Assembly (NCBI GenBank): GCA_030043865.1
Contig: JASHWZ010000190.1
Coordinates: 1 to 5,219, forward strand
DNA: 5,219 nt
Source: Thermoplasmata archaeon
GTDB taxonomy: Archaea > Thermoplasmatota > Thermoplasmata > Lutacidiplasmatales > UBA184
Direction of reading: 5' to 3'
This document shows, in pieces, positions 1-5,115 of this stretch. How positions within the stretch are numbered: position 1 is the stretch's first letter; every line of letters starts with the position of its first letter. Position numbers and translations under genes: made by a program. The notes beneath the pieces are model-generated. The model saw only the letters and a program-made list of their open reading frames with translations, searched no databases and was not told where the DNA came from.

Positions 1-46
1 GGTCGCGCAGGCTCTGCTGCTCGGGCGAGAGCGAGAAATCGGGCAT
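1..46 (-). CDS. Acyl-CoA dehydrogenase-like protein, N-terminal fragment
   Basis: This minus-strand gene starts at the ATG read from position 46 and runs off the left edge after 15 codons. The visible peptide is MPDFSLSPEQQSLRD. It matches the usual opening of the acyl-CoA dehydrogenase family, an aromatic/acidic residue followed by a pattern like F-x-L-(S/T)-x-E-Q-x-x-L-R-D, which starts the N-terminal helical domain of these FAD flavoenzymes. They oxidise acyl-CoA thioesters to enoyl-CoA in beta-oxidation or amino-acid breakdown. No FAD-binding or catalytic segment lies inside the window, so the substrate cannot be inferred. The gene is divergent from larB, with 59 bases between the two starts. 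No good Shine-Dalgarno is visible. The call rests on a short but characteristic peptide. Confidence 0.6.
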   Translation of the reverse strand, partial: MPDFSLSPEQQSLRD

Positions 47-77
47 ACGCACCGGGCGGGCGGACGACGAGCACCCG

Positions 78-84
78 CTATATC
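78..84. promoter_or_regulatory. TATA-like box between divergent genes
   Basis: The only A/T-rich spot in the 59-base gap between the acyl-CoA dehydrogenase-like gene and larB is CTATATC. Its centre lies about 25 bases upstream of the larB GTG at 106, which fits a leaderless archaeal transcript. On the minus strand the same site reads GATATAG and lies about 35 bases before the ATG at 46, which would leave a leader of roughly 10 bases. One near-symmetrical box may therefore serve both directions. No convincing purine-rich BRE is visible on either side, so this is an inference from spacing. Confidence 0.5.
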
Positions 85-105
85 ACGGCTTGGGTCGCGG
101 GAGCT

Positions 106-855
106 GTGACGCGCGGTTCTCGGCGAGCGAAACGGCGCCGACCGTCCCGCGTGACGGTCGCCGGAGCGTACGCCCGGATCGACCGAGACCGACCCCGGCG
201 CGTCGGGGTCCCCGAGGTGATCCTCGCCGAAGGGAAGACCGTCGGGCACCTCCTCGGGATCCTTCGAGCGCTCCACGCCGACGGCGCTGGCGCGCTCGTC
301 TCCCGCCCTACGCCCGCGCAACGACGCGCGCTGCGGCACGACGCGCGCGCGGGGTTGCCGCTCCGATTCCTCGCGGGCGGTCGGGTCGTCCGACTCGGCG
401 GTCCGCTGGGTCCGAGGTACCGCGACGGGACCGTGGCGATCGTGGCCGCGGGCACGAGCGACGTACCCCTCGCGGAGGAGTCGCGAGCGGTCCTCGAAGA
501 GCTCGGGATCCGCTCGGTCACCGCGTACGACGTGGGGGTCGCGGGACTGCACCGGCTCCTCGTGGCCACGCGCCGGCTCGAGCGGCACCGGCCGGAGCTC
601 TACCTCGCGTTCGCCGGTCGTGAGGGGGCGCTCCCCACGGTCCTGGCGGGGCTCGTGCACGCTCCCGTGGTCGGGGTCCCGACGTCGGTGGGGTACGGCC
701 GAGGCGGTCGGGGCGAGGCCGCCCTCAACGCCATGCTCCAGTCCTGCGCTCCGCTCGCGGTCGTGAACATCGACGGCGCGGTGCCCGCCGCGCTGTTCGC
801 GGCGCAGCGGTTCGCCCTCCGCGAGGGGTCGGGGGCTCGCGCGCGGGCCCGTTGA
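106..855 (+). CDS. larB: LarB, pyridinium-3,5-biscarboxylic acid mononucleotide synthase
   Basis: LarB performs the first step of nickel-pincer nucleotide (NPN) cofactor synthesis: it carboxylates the nicotinate ring of NaAD and releases AMP. LarE (sulfur insertion) and LarC (nickel insertion) then finish the cofactor used by lactate racemase and related enzymes. The 249-residue product has the LarB entry motif GVPEVILAEGKT (residues 34-45), then a PurE/AIR-carboxylase-like fold: GTSDVPLAEES (116-126), REGALPTVLAGL (172-183), VPTSVGYG (191-198) and LQSCA (211-215). Cys214 is the only cysteine and aligns with the LarB cysteine known to attach covalently to the substrate ring. The GTG at 106 is chosen because a TATA-like box lies 25 bases upstream. 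An in-frame GTG at 151 is the alternative and would remove a basic 15-residue leader. The region before the PEV motif is shorter than in many LarB proteins. No larC, larE or larA lies in this window. Confidence 0.9.
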   Translation: MTRGSRRAKRRRPSRVTVAGAYARIDRDRPRRVGVPEVILAEGKTVGHLLGILRALHADGAGALVSRPTPAQRRALRHDARAGLPLRFLAGGRVVRLGGPLGPRYRDGTVAIVAAGTSDVPLAEESRAVLEELGIRSVTAYDVGVAGLHRLLVATRRLERHRPELYLAFAGREGALPTVLAGLVHAPVVGVPTSVGYGRGGRGEAALNAMLQSCAPLAVVNIDGAVPAALFAAQRFALREGSGARARAR

Positions 856-859
856 GCCC

Positions 860-886
860 CCGGACCGCTTCGCGGGAGCGGTCCGG
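860..886 (+). terminator. Perfect 10-bp hairpin just after larB
   Basis: A perfect inverted repeat, CCGGACCGCT and AGCGGTCCGG with a 7-base loop, begins 4 bases after the larB TGA. It is followed 15 bases later by five T residues (902-906). It may act as a terminator or as a 3'-end-stabilising structure for the larB mRNA. Archaeal termination relies mainly on the U tract rather than the stem, and here the T tract may instead be the promoter box of the next gene, so the role is uncertain although the hairpin itself is plain. Confidence 0.55.
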
Positions 887-900
887 AGGGCGCCAGAAGA

Positions 901-908
901 GTTTTTCT
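901..908 (+). promoter_or_regulatory. T-rich TATA-like promoter box of the coiled-coil gene
   Basis: GTTTTTCT is the only T-rich stretch in the 76-base gap after larB, and its centre is about 27 bases before the GTG at 932. A purine-rich stretch, AGAAGA, lies directly upstream (895-900) where a BRE would sit. The spacing predicts a leaderless or nearly leaderless transcript. The same T run could also end larB transcription, so it may have two jobs. Confidence 0.45.
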
Positions 909-931
909 GACCCGCGAAACCTTCGCGCGAC

Positions 932-1834
932 GTGGCTCCGCGGCCCGCCCTGAGCGACGAGGAGGCCGAGTCCGAGCGCGAGCATCGGAATCGGCTCCGG
1001 GCGATCGACGCCCGCCTTCGCGTGCTCGACGCGCGCCGGGCCTCCCTCATCGCCGAGATGCGCAAGCTATCGGCCGAGCAGAAGGCGCTGTTCGACCGCC
1101 GGCAGGCCCCCCAGGACGAGGTGCAGCGCCTCTACGACGAGCACGGCGCGCTCGGGAAGCGGATCGCCGAACTGCGTGGCGAGCGGGACGCGGCGCGACG
1201 CCGGCTCGAGGAAGCGGTCGTCGCCCTCCGCGAGCTCAAACTGACGTTCGCTCCGGGCGAGCGACTCCGACCCGACGCGATCCGCCGGGAGATCGCGGCC
1301 CTGGAGCACCGCCAGCAGACCCGGGCGCTCCCGCTCGACGAGGAGAACGCCCTGATCGCCCACCTTCGCCAGCTGCACAAGGACCTCAAGACCGCCGAGG
1401 CGCAGTCGGCCGTGGTCGCGAGCCACGAGCTGCAGCGCAAGGAGGCGGAGGCACGGATCGTGGCGGCCCGGAGCGAGGTCGACCGCCTCGGGAAGGAGGG
1501 GGCGGACACCCGCGTCCAGCGCGACGCGAAGATGGCGGACGTGCGAGCGAAGCTGGTCGCCGCGGGCGGGCTCGTGGCCGAGCTCCGCGCGAAGGGCAAG
1601 GCGCGCTCCGAGGTGATGGCCCAGGTCGATGCCGTCTCCCGCGAGATCGCCGAGCTCGAGCAGGAGGGCCGACGGACGCTCGGCGAGATGCGGGCCCGTC
1701 GCGACGAGGCTCGGCGGACGGTCCGCGCGTACGCCCCGGATCGGAAACGACCCGCGCCGTCCATGATCGACGCGACGGCGGACGCGCAGCTGCAGGAACT
1801 ACTGAAGCGCGGGAAGATCACGCTCGGCGGCTAG
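932..1834 (+). CDS. Archaeal coiled-coil protein, COG1340-like
   Basis: The 300-residue product is almost entirely charged helix. Long heptad-like coiled coils run from about residue 11 to 103 and from about 138 to 265, and it contains no cysteine, membrane segment or signal peptide. The break between the two coils (about 104-137) holds IAALEHRQQTRALPLDEEN (121-139), which resembles the hinge pattern of the archaeal COG1340 coiled-coil family (IxxLExxxQTxxLxxEEE). A short C-terminal tail, LQELLKRGKITLGG, also fits that family. Its length is near the usual 290-300 residues. The biochemical role of the family is not established. Structural or scaffold functions are guesses, and some members carry the doubtful label phosphoserine phosphatase. 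The GTG at 932 is preferred from its promoter spacing and because the ORF opens close by. It converges on the FKBP gene, with its TAG only 8 bases from that gene's stop. Confidence 0.8.
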   Translation: MAPRPALSDEEAESEREHRNRLRAIDARLRVLDARRASLIAEMRKLSAEQKALFDRRQAPQDEVQRLYDEHGALGKRIAELRGERDAARRRLEEAVVALRELKLTFAPGERLRPDAIRREIAALEHRQQTRALPLDEENALIAHLRQLHKDLKTAEAQSAVVASHELQRKEAEARIVAARSEVDRLGKEGADTRVQRDAKMADVRAKLVAAGGLVAELRAKGKARSEVMAQVDAVSREIAELEQEGRRTLGEMRARRDEARRTVRAYAPDRKRPAPSMIDATADAQLQELLKRGKITLGG

Positions 1835-1842
1835 CGGTCCGA

Positions 1843-2769
1843 TCACGTCGGTCGGAAGATCTGGACCACCGTCACGACGAAGATCAGCGTCTGGCCGTCG
1901 ACTTCTGGATTGTAGTCCGCCACGTACGTCCCGTTGGCGACGTTCACGCTCGCGACCGTGAAGGTAGAGGTGCTGCACGTGTCGGTCGTCGCGTGGCCGA
2001 GGACGAGCCCCGCCTGGCTCGGGGAGAGCTGGCTCGTGAGCGTGATCGTGGTCGCGCTGAGGTTCGAGACCAGGACCGGCCAGCCCGACGGGTTTACTGT
2101 CATGCCCAGGGTCGGCAGGTTCTCGTACGTGACGTCGGTGGCGTTCGCGCTGAGCACGTAGTCGGACCACCCGTAGGTCGGGTCGGTGAAGACCGTCCCC
2201 GACGCGGCCGTCACGTTCGGGAACGTCGAGGCGAATACGTTCGGGGCGAGCGGGACGACGACCGGGACGGTCGTGACGAGCGGCTCCGTCAGCAGACACG
2301 AGGCGTTCACGAAGCTGTAGCCGAGCGCCGGCGGGACCGTGATGTAGTGGGTTCGATTCACGGGGAGGCCGAGCAGCCCCTGCCAGAAGCCGGTCACGAC
2401 GCCGCCGAACGTCGTGTTGCCGATCGTGTACCCGTCCGAGGGTGCGTTCGGCCCGACGTAGACCCCGAGCGGCGTGTAGTCGGACGGCTGCCCGCCCCGG
2501 GAGCTGTACTGCAGCGATTTCGGCCAGGAGGCGTTGTCGAGCGCGACCGAGTACTCCGACGTGTCGAAGACCCGCCCCTGCTGGGGACCGTTCGCGAAGA
2601 GGCCGATGTAGTTCACCGTCACGTTGTCGCCGACCTGCACGGTGAGAGGCCCCGCGGCCGGAGGGCGGTGGTTCTCGTAGTAGACGACCGCGGCCCCGCC
2701 GATCCCCGCGGCGACGACGATCAGGATCAGGACGAACGTCCAGAACGCGGACGGCTTCGAGTCGGCCAT
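1843..2769 (-). CDS. Membrane-anchored extracytoplasmic FKBP-type peptidyl-prolyl isomerase
   Basis: The 308-residue protein has a short cytoplasmic N-terminus, one membrane segment (about 9-31) and an outside domain, so it probably assists folding of secreted or surface proteins by cis/trans isomerisation of prolyl bonds. FKBP landmarks are VGDNVTVNYIG (46-56), VFDTS (67-71), VVTGFWQGLLGL (124-135), ITVPPALGY (143-151) and, far downstream, the closing strand DGQTLIFVVTVVQI (291-304). Phe68, Asp69 and Tyr151 match binding-pocket positions of FKBP12, and Phe128 stands where FKBP12 has Trp59. About 140 residues (151-290) separate PPALGY from the last strand, where SlyD and archaeal FKBPs carry the insert-in-flap domain. 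YVADYNPEVDGQTL resembles the sequence that ends that domain. A second insertion of about 35 residues follows VFD. Nine N-x-S/T sequons (N49, 79, 118, 138, 155, 185, 209, 236, 279) and just two cysteines (158, 265), possibly a disulfide, support an extracellular site. The ATG at 2769 is the first usable start after an in-frame stop, and its Shine-Dalgarno is weak (GGAG 12 bases away). Confidence 0.88.
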   Translation of the reverse strand: MADSKPSAFWTFVLILIVVAAGIGGAAVVYYENHRPPAAGPLTVQVGDNVTVNYIGLFANGPQQGRVFDTSEYSVALDNASWPKSLQYSSRGGQPSDYTPLGVYVGPNAPSDGYTIGNTTFGGVVTGFWQGLLGLPVNRTHYITVPPALGYSFVNASCLLTEPLVTTVPVVVPLAPNVFASTFPNVTAASGTVFTDPTYGWSDYVLSANATDVTYENLPTLGMTVNPSGWPVLVSNLSATTITLTSQLSPSQAGLVLGHATTDTCSTSTFTVASVNVANGTYVADYNPEVDGQTLIFVVTVVQIFRPT

Positions 2770-2796
2770 CGCCTTACCGGTCTCCGAGGAGGGGGG

Positions 2797-2847
2797 TCAG
2801 CTCGTCGCTGGTCTCGTCACGGAATCGGAGAGACAGGTGTTCCTCAT
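2797..2847 (-). other. Possible 16-codon leader ORF upstream of the FKBP gene
   Basis: Between the TATA-like box at 2872-2880 and the FKBP ATG is a complete small ORF: ATG at 2847, peptide MRNTCLSDSVTRPATS, stop TGA at 2799-2797. Its ATG lies about 29 bases from the box centre, where leaderless transcripts of this genome seem to begin, so it would be the first start codon on the mRNA. It is in frame with the FKBP gene, and the stop is followed by 27 bases before the FKBP ATG. A G5 run (2853-2849) and a C6 run (2796-2791) flank it exactly and could pair. It may be a regulatory upstream ORF or chance. No family resemblance is seen. Confidence 0.25.
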
Positions 2848-2871
2848 TCCCCCGCGCCTCCGAGCCCGGGG

Positions 2872-2880
2872 CATATATAT
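2872..2880 (-). promoter_or_regulatory. Strong TATA-like box, probably of the FKBP gene
   Basis: An uninterrupted alternating AT run (ATATATAT, 2873-2880) stands out in GC-rich DNA between rpap and the FKBP gene. On the minus strand it would set transcription about 25 bases on, near 2850, giving the FKBP mRNA an unusually long leader of about 80 bases. The run is nearly symmetrical and could in principle fire on the plus strand, but no plus-strand gene follows. It lies downstream of the rpap stop, so it probably also separates the FKBP gene from the rpa operon. Confidence 0.55.
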
Positions 2881-2893
2881 AGCCTCACGAACG

Positions 2894-2910
2894 GCCCGCG
2901 CGTCGCGGGC
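2894..2910 (-). terminator. 7-bp GC hairpin after the rpap stop
   Basis: GCCCGCG and CGCGGGC form a perfect 7-bp stem with a 3-base loop, beginning 3 bases beyond the rpap stop codon in the minus-strand reading direction. No U tract follows directly, but the A/T-rich box at 2873-2882 begins about 12 bases later. It could mark the 3' end of the rpa-rpap transcript. In DNA this GC-rich a short stem may also be chance. Confidence 0.35.
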
Positions 2911-2913
2911 GTC

Positions 2914-3834
2914 TCACGCGCGCCGGAGCTTGCCGACGATCGGCTCCTCGACGACCCCTTCCTCTTCGAGACGGCTCAGGACCGACTCCGCTCGGTCCGC
3001 GACGACTCCCTGCGCCTCGAGCCGGGTCATCACTTCCCTGAGGTCCGCGTACCCGTCGACCGAGACCTCCGAGATCTCGTCGAGCAAGTCCAGGAACACG
3101 GATTCCTCCGCTCGTTCCGCCGCGGTGGGGGGCGAGGGCGGAGCGCGCGGCGGCGGGGCGCGCACGACCGTGACGGTCGGGGGAGGTCCGGCGCTCGGCG
3201 GCGGCGCGGGGGCGCCCCCCTCGATGCGGCGCACCGCGAGCGCGAGCTCTCGTCGGAACGCCGGCCGGTCGACGTTCGGGTACCGCCGCAGCGCCTCCTG
3301 TGCGCCACGGACCCACGCGGGCGGGACGCCTTCAGAACGGAGCTCCTCTTCGGTGGTCGACGGGCGCTTCTCGAGCCGCTCGACGAGGTCGAGGCGGTCG
3401 AGCGTCTGTCGCACGACGTCCGCGAGCATCGCGCGCTCCTCGTTCTCCGACACCGAGCGCACTCCCTCGGCCCGGACCGACACGTAGCCCACGCCGTCGC
3501 GACCCCGGTAGAGATGGACCTTGCCGACGACCAACGCCGGTCGGGGCTCCTGCGCGCGACGCAGCGCCGCCATCGCTCGCGGTTGGAAGCTGCCCGCGGT
3601 CACGGCGACCGCCCCGGTGGGGTCGGAGAGCCGAGCTCGCCAGAACGTCGAGGCGTCGTCCCGACCGATCGACTCGGCCGGAGATAGGCTACCCGCGATG
3701 AGCACCCGATTCATCCGCGCGCCGAACGGCGAGAGGAGGTAGCTCGCCTCCCGCTCGCCGGTCCCTCGCTCCTCCTCGAGCGAGCTCTCGAGCTCGCGCG
3801 CCGAGACCCGCCAGGCGGCCTCCCGACGCGCCAC
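2914..3834 (-). CDS. rpap: RPA-associated protein (COG3390 type), OB fold plus C-terminal winged helix
   Basis: This 306-residue protein is the partner usually encoded next to archaeal RPA, as in the rpa-rpap pairs of Haloferax. The N-terminal half carries an OB-fold region: a helix AAWRVSARELESS (6-18), then SYLLSPFGARMNRVLIAG (31-48), FWRARLSDPTGAVAVTAGSF (64-83) and VVGKVHLYRGRDGVGYVSVR (102-121). A Pro/Ala-rich linker (about 207-238) leads to a C-terminal winged-helix-like domain (about 240-306) ending EEEGVVEEPIVGKLRRA, comparable to the RPA32 C-terminal domain that docks partner proteins. The open frame extends far upstream, but only as a shadow of rpa. The GTG at 3834 is chosen because it overlaps the rpa TAG by one base and follows GGAGG at a 6-base spacing. 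Tight coupling implies the product is made with RPA and likely forms a complex on single-stranded DNA in replication and repair. Confidence 0.87.
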   Translation of the reverse strand: MARREAAWRVSARELESSLEEERGTGEREASYLLSPFGARMNRVLIAGSLSPAESIGRDDASTFWRARLSDPTGAVAVTAGSFQPRAMAALRRAQEPRPALVVGKVHLYRGRDGVGYVSVRAEGVRSVSENEERAMLADVVRQTLDRLDLVERLEKRPSTTEEELRSEGVPPAWVRGAQEALRRYPNVDRPAFRRELALAVRRIEGGAPAPPPSAGPPPTVTVVRAPPPRAPPSPPTAAERAEESVFLDLLDEISEVSVDGYADLREVMTRLEAQGVVADRAESVLSRLEEEGVVEEPIVGKLRRA

Positions 3835-5000
3835 TATCGCCCTCCGGCGAGGCGCGCCGACAACTCGGTCGCCGCGGCATCCAGGTCGACGTCGACGGTC
3901 TCGATCGACTCCGGCTGGATCGTGACCCCGAAGTCGTCCCGGGTGCCGGAGCCCCGCACCCTCAGGCGACGGCCGAGGAGCGCCTCCCACAGCGCCTCTT
4001 CGAGCAGCGACGGGTCGGGCTGGTCCCGGAGCCGGGCGCGGGCGTCGGCGAGCGTCACGCCCCACAGTCGCTCCGTGTCGGCCCGTCCGACGTTCACCGT
4101 CAGCGCCCCGGTCCCGTCGTCCAGGACGACGCGCGCGCGGAGATCCGGCTGACCGTCCACCTGACCGTGCACGCGGCAGATCCCGCTCTTCACGGAGCGC
4201 CGGCAGGTCGGGCATCGGTAGACGAGGCCGCTCGGGGGGAGCAGCCCGACGACGACCCCTTCGACCGCCACGGCGTCGCCGCCGCCCTCGTCCTCCACGC
4301 GCGCGATCGGGATCGGAGTCGACCGGAGGAGCTCCGCGGGGTCCGGTAGGTCCCCGGGGTCCACCCGGGTCACCGTCGAGCGTTCGTCGAGCACCAGTTG
4401 GGGTCGACCTCGGAAGTTCCGGAGGTAGCCGCCCGCGAGCTCGACCGCCTCTCCGGCCGCGAGTCCGAAATCGCTCCACGAGGAGAAGGCGATCGCGCCC
4501 GAGCGGTCCGCGAGGAGACCTTCGTGCACGATGCGGCGCTCGACCCCGACGGTCACGGGCTTCGGCTGGACTCGAACAACGCGCACGCGCAATCGGAACC
4601 CCTCGTCGCGCGCCGCGAGATCGCGGACGGTCTTCTGGGGCAGTTCGTCCGGGGACACGTGGGGCAGCTCGGCCGGGCTCGCCGGCTCGACGTGCGTCTT
4701 CCAGCTGAACGTCAGCTCGGCTCGCCCTCGGAATTCGCGGACCTCGGCTCCGACCGCGCGGAGTACGAGCCCCCGCTCGATGCCCTCCCGCGGCGGGTCC
4801 CACCAGGTGAACCGCACGGTCGCGGTCCCGTCGCTTAGGAGGCCCGAGAGCAAGGGGCGCCGACCGCCGTCGGACCGACGGGTCACCTCGCGGCGCTCGG
4901 CGGAGAGGACCCGGGCGACGATCTCGACCGGCGACGTCGTCCCCGGCAGCTCGCGCAGCTTGCGCTCGGGGACCGGGGGTGCGGCATCGGGGCTCGCCAT
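3834..5000 (-). CDS. rpa: Replication protein A, large subunit-type, three OB folds with zinc ribbon
   Basis: This is the archaeal single-stranded DNA-binding protein that coats and protects ssDNA during replication, recombination and repair. Its 388 residues divide into three OB-like units: about 18-105 (VEIVARVLSAERREVTRR and LSGLLSDGTATVRFTWWD), about 125-213 (RLRVRVVRVQPKPV, LLADRSGAIAFSSWSDFGL, VELAGGYLRNFRGRPQLVL) and about 242-372. The third holds a zinc ribbon with Cys263, Cys266, Cys275 and His278 (C-x2-C-x8-C-x2-H), followed by DGTGALTVNVGR. Aromatic residues in the first two units, such as Trp66-Trp67 and Trp175, could stack on bases. This layout matches euryarchaeal RPA1/RPA41-type proteins. 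The ATG at 5000 has GGAG 8 bases upstream and a TATA-like box about 40 bases upstream. It is the first gene of an operon with rpap, and is divergent from pyrF with 115 bases between the starts. Confidence 0.9.
   Translation of the reverse strand: MASPDAAPPVPERKLRELPGTTSPVEIVARVLSAERREVTRRSDGGRRPLLSGLLSDGTATVRFTWWDPPREGIERGLVLRAVGAEVREFRGRAELTFSWKTHVEPASPAELPHVSPDELPQKTVRDLAARDEGFRLRVRVVRVQPKPVTVGVERRIVHEGLLADRSGAIAFSSWSDFGLAAGEAVELAGGYLRNFRGRPQLVLDERSTVTRVDPGDLPDPAELLRSTPIPIARVEDEGGGDAVAVEGVVVGLLPPSGLVYRCPTCRRSVKSGICRVHGQVDGQPDLRARVVLDDGTGALTVNVGRADTERLWGVTLADARARLRDQPDPSLLEEALWEALLGRRLRVRGSGTRDDFGVTIQPESIETVDVDLDAAATELSARLAGGR
3841..3845 (-). promoter_or_regulatory. Shine-Dalgarno that sets the rpap start
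   Basis: GGAGG sits 6 bases before the rpap GTG, inside the last codons of rpa. Together with the following GCGAT it nearly matches the archaeal consensus GGAGGTGAT. It decides the GTG start for rpap and supports initiation by ribosomes ending rpa. It is the strongest ribosome binding site in the window. Confidence 0.8.
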
Positions 5001-5008
5001 CGGACGGA

Positions 5009-5012
5009 CTCC
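5009..5012 (-). promoter_or_regulatory. Weak Shine-Dalgarno of rpa
   Basis: GGAG lies 8 bases before the rpa ATG and just after the predicted transcription start, so rpa probably has a very short leader carrying its ribosome binding site. Confidence 0.45.
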
Positions 5013-5035
5013 GTTCGCCGGGAACCGTCGGGTTC

Positions 5036-5043
5036 GATAAAAG
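5036..5043 (-). promoter_or_regulatory. TATA-like box of the rpa-rpap operon
   Basis: On the minus strand CTTTTATC resembles the archaeal TTTATA-type box. Its centre is about 39 bases from the rpa ATG, so transcription would start near 5013 and leave a leader of about 13 bases that includes GGAG. It is the clearest A/T-rich stretch on that side of the divergent gap. Confidence 0.55.
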
Positions 5044-5083
5044 CGACCGCGTCCCGAGCGAACGGTGGAACGCGCCCTCGCAA

Positions 5084-5090
5084 TCTATTT
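5084..5090 (+). promoter_or_regulatory. TATA-like box of pyrF
   Basis: TCTATTT lies with its centre about 28 bases before the pyrF GTG, which suits a leaderless transcript. It is separated by about 45 bases from the opposing rpa box, so the two divergent genes appear to have separate promoters. Confidence 0.5.
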
Positions 5091-5115
5091 GCCTTCGGCC
5101 CGCTGACTCGCACCG

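Noticed and set aside
90..623. Plus- and minus-strand open frames overlapping larB (90-623 and 78-569)
   Set aside because: Both are compositionally biased shadows. The larB frame has family motifs and the expected third-position GC pattern.
1067..1821. Minus-strand open frames opposite the coiled-coil gene
   Set aside because: They are complementary-frame artefacts of a charged helical protein, with no start signals or recognisable domain.
877..1841. The 9-mer AGCGGTCCG at 877-885, again at 1833-1841, and GAGCGGTCCG in rpa near 4501
   Set aside because: Short GC-rich words recur by chance in this sequence, the copies lie in unrelated settings, and only the first belongs to a hairpin.
1993..3687. 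A 564-codon plus-strand open frame opposite the FKBP gene and rpap
   Set aside because: It runs antisense across two well-supported genes and the gap between them, its translation is Arg/Gly/Asp-rich low-complexity with no domain, and long antisense frames are expected at this GC content.
3770..3805. Repeated GAGCTC/CTCGAG-like words near the start of rpap
   Set aside because: They are explained by codons for a Glu/Ser/Leu/Arg-rich helix, and I found no perfect long palindrome or direct repeat there.
3837..4803. The upstream extension of the rpap frame through rpa, which would give a 629-residue protein
   Set aside because: The extension is an Arg/Pro/Gly-rich shadow of rpa, while the GTG at 3834 has a strong Shine-Dalgarno and the family length fits 306 residues.
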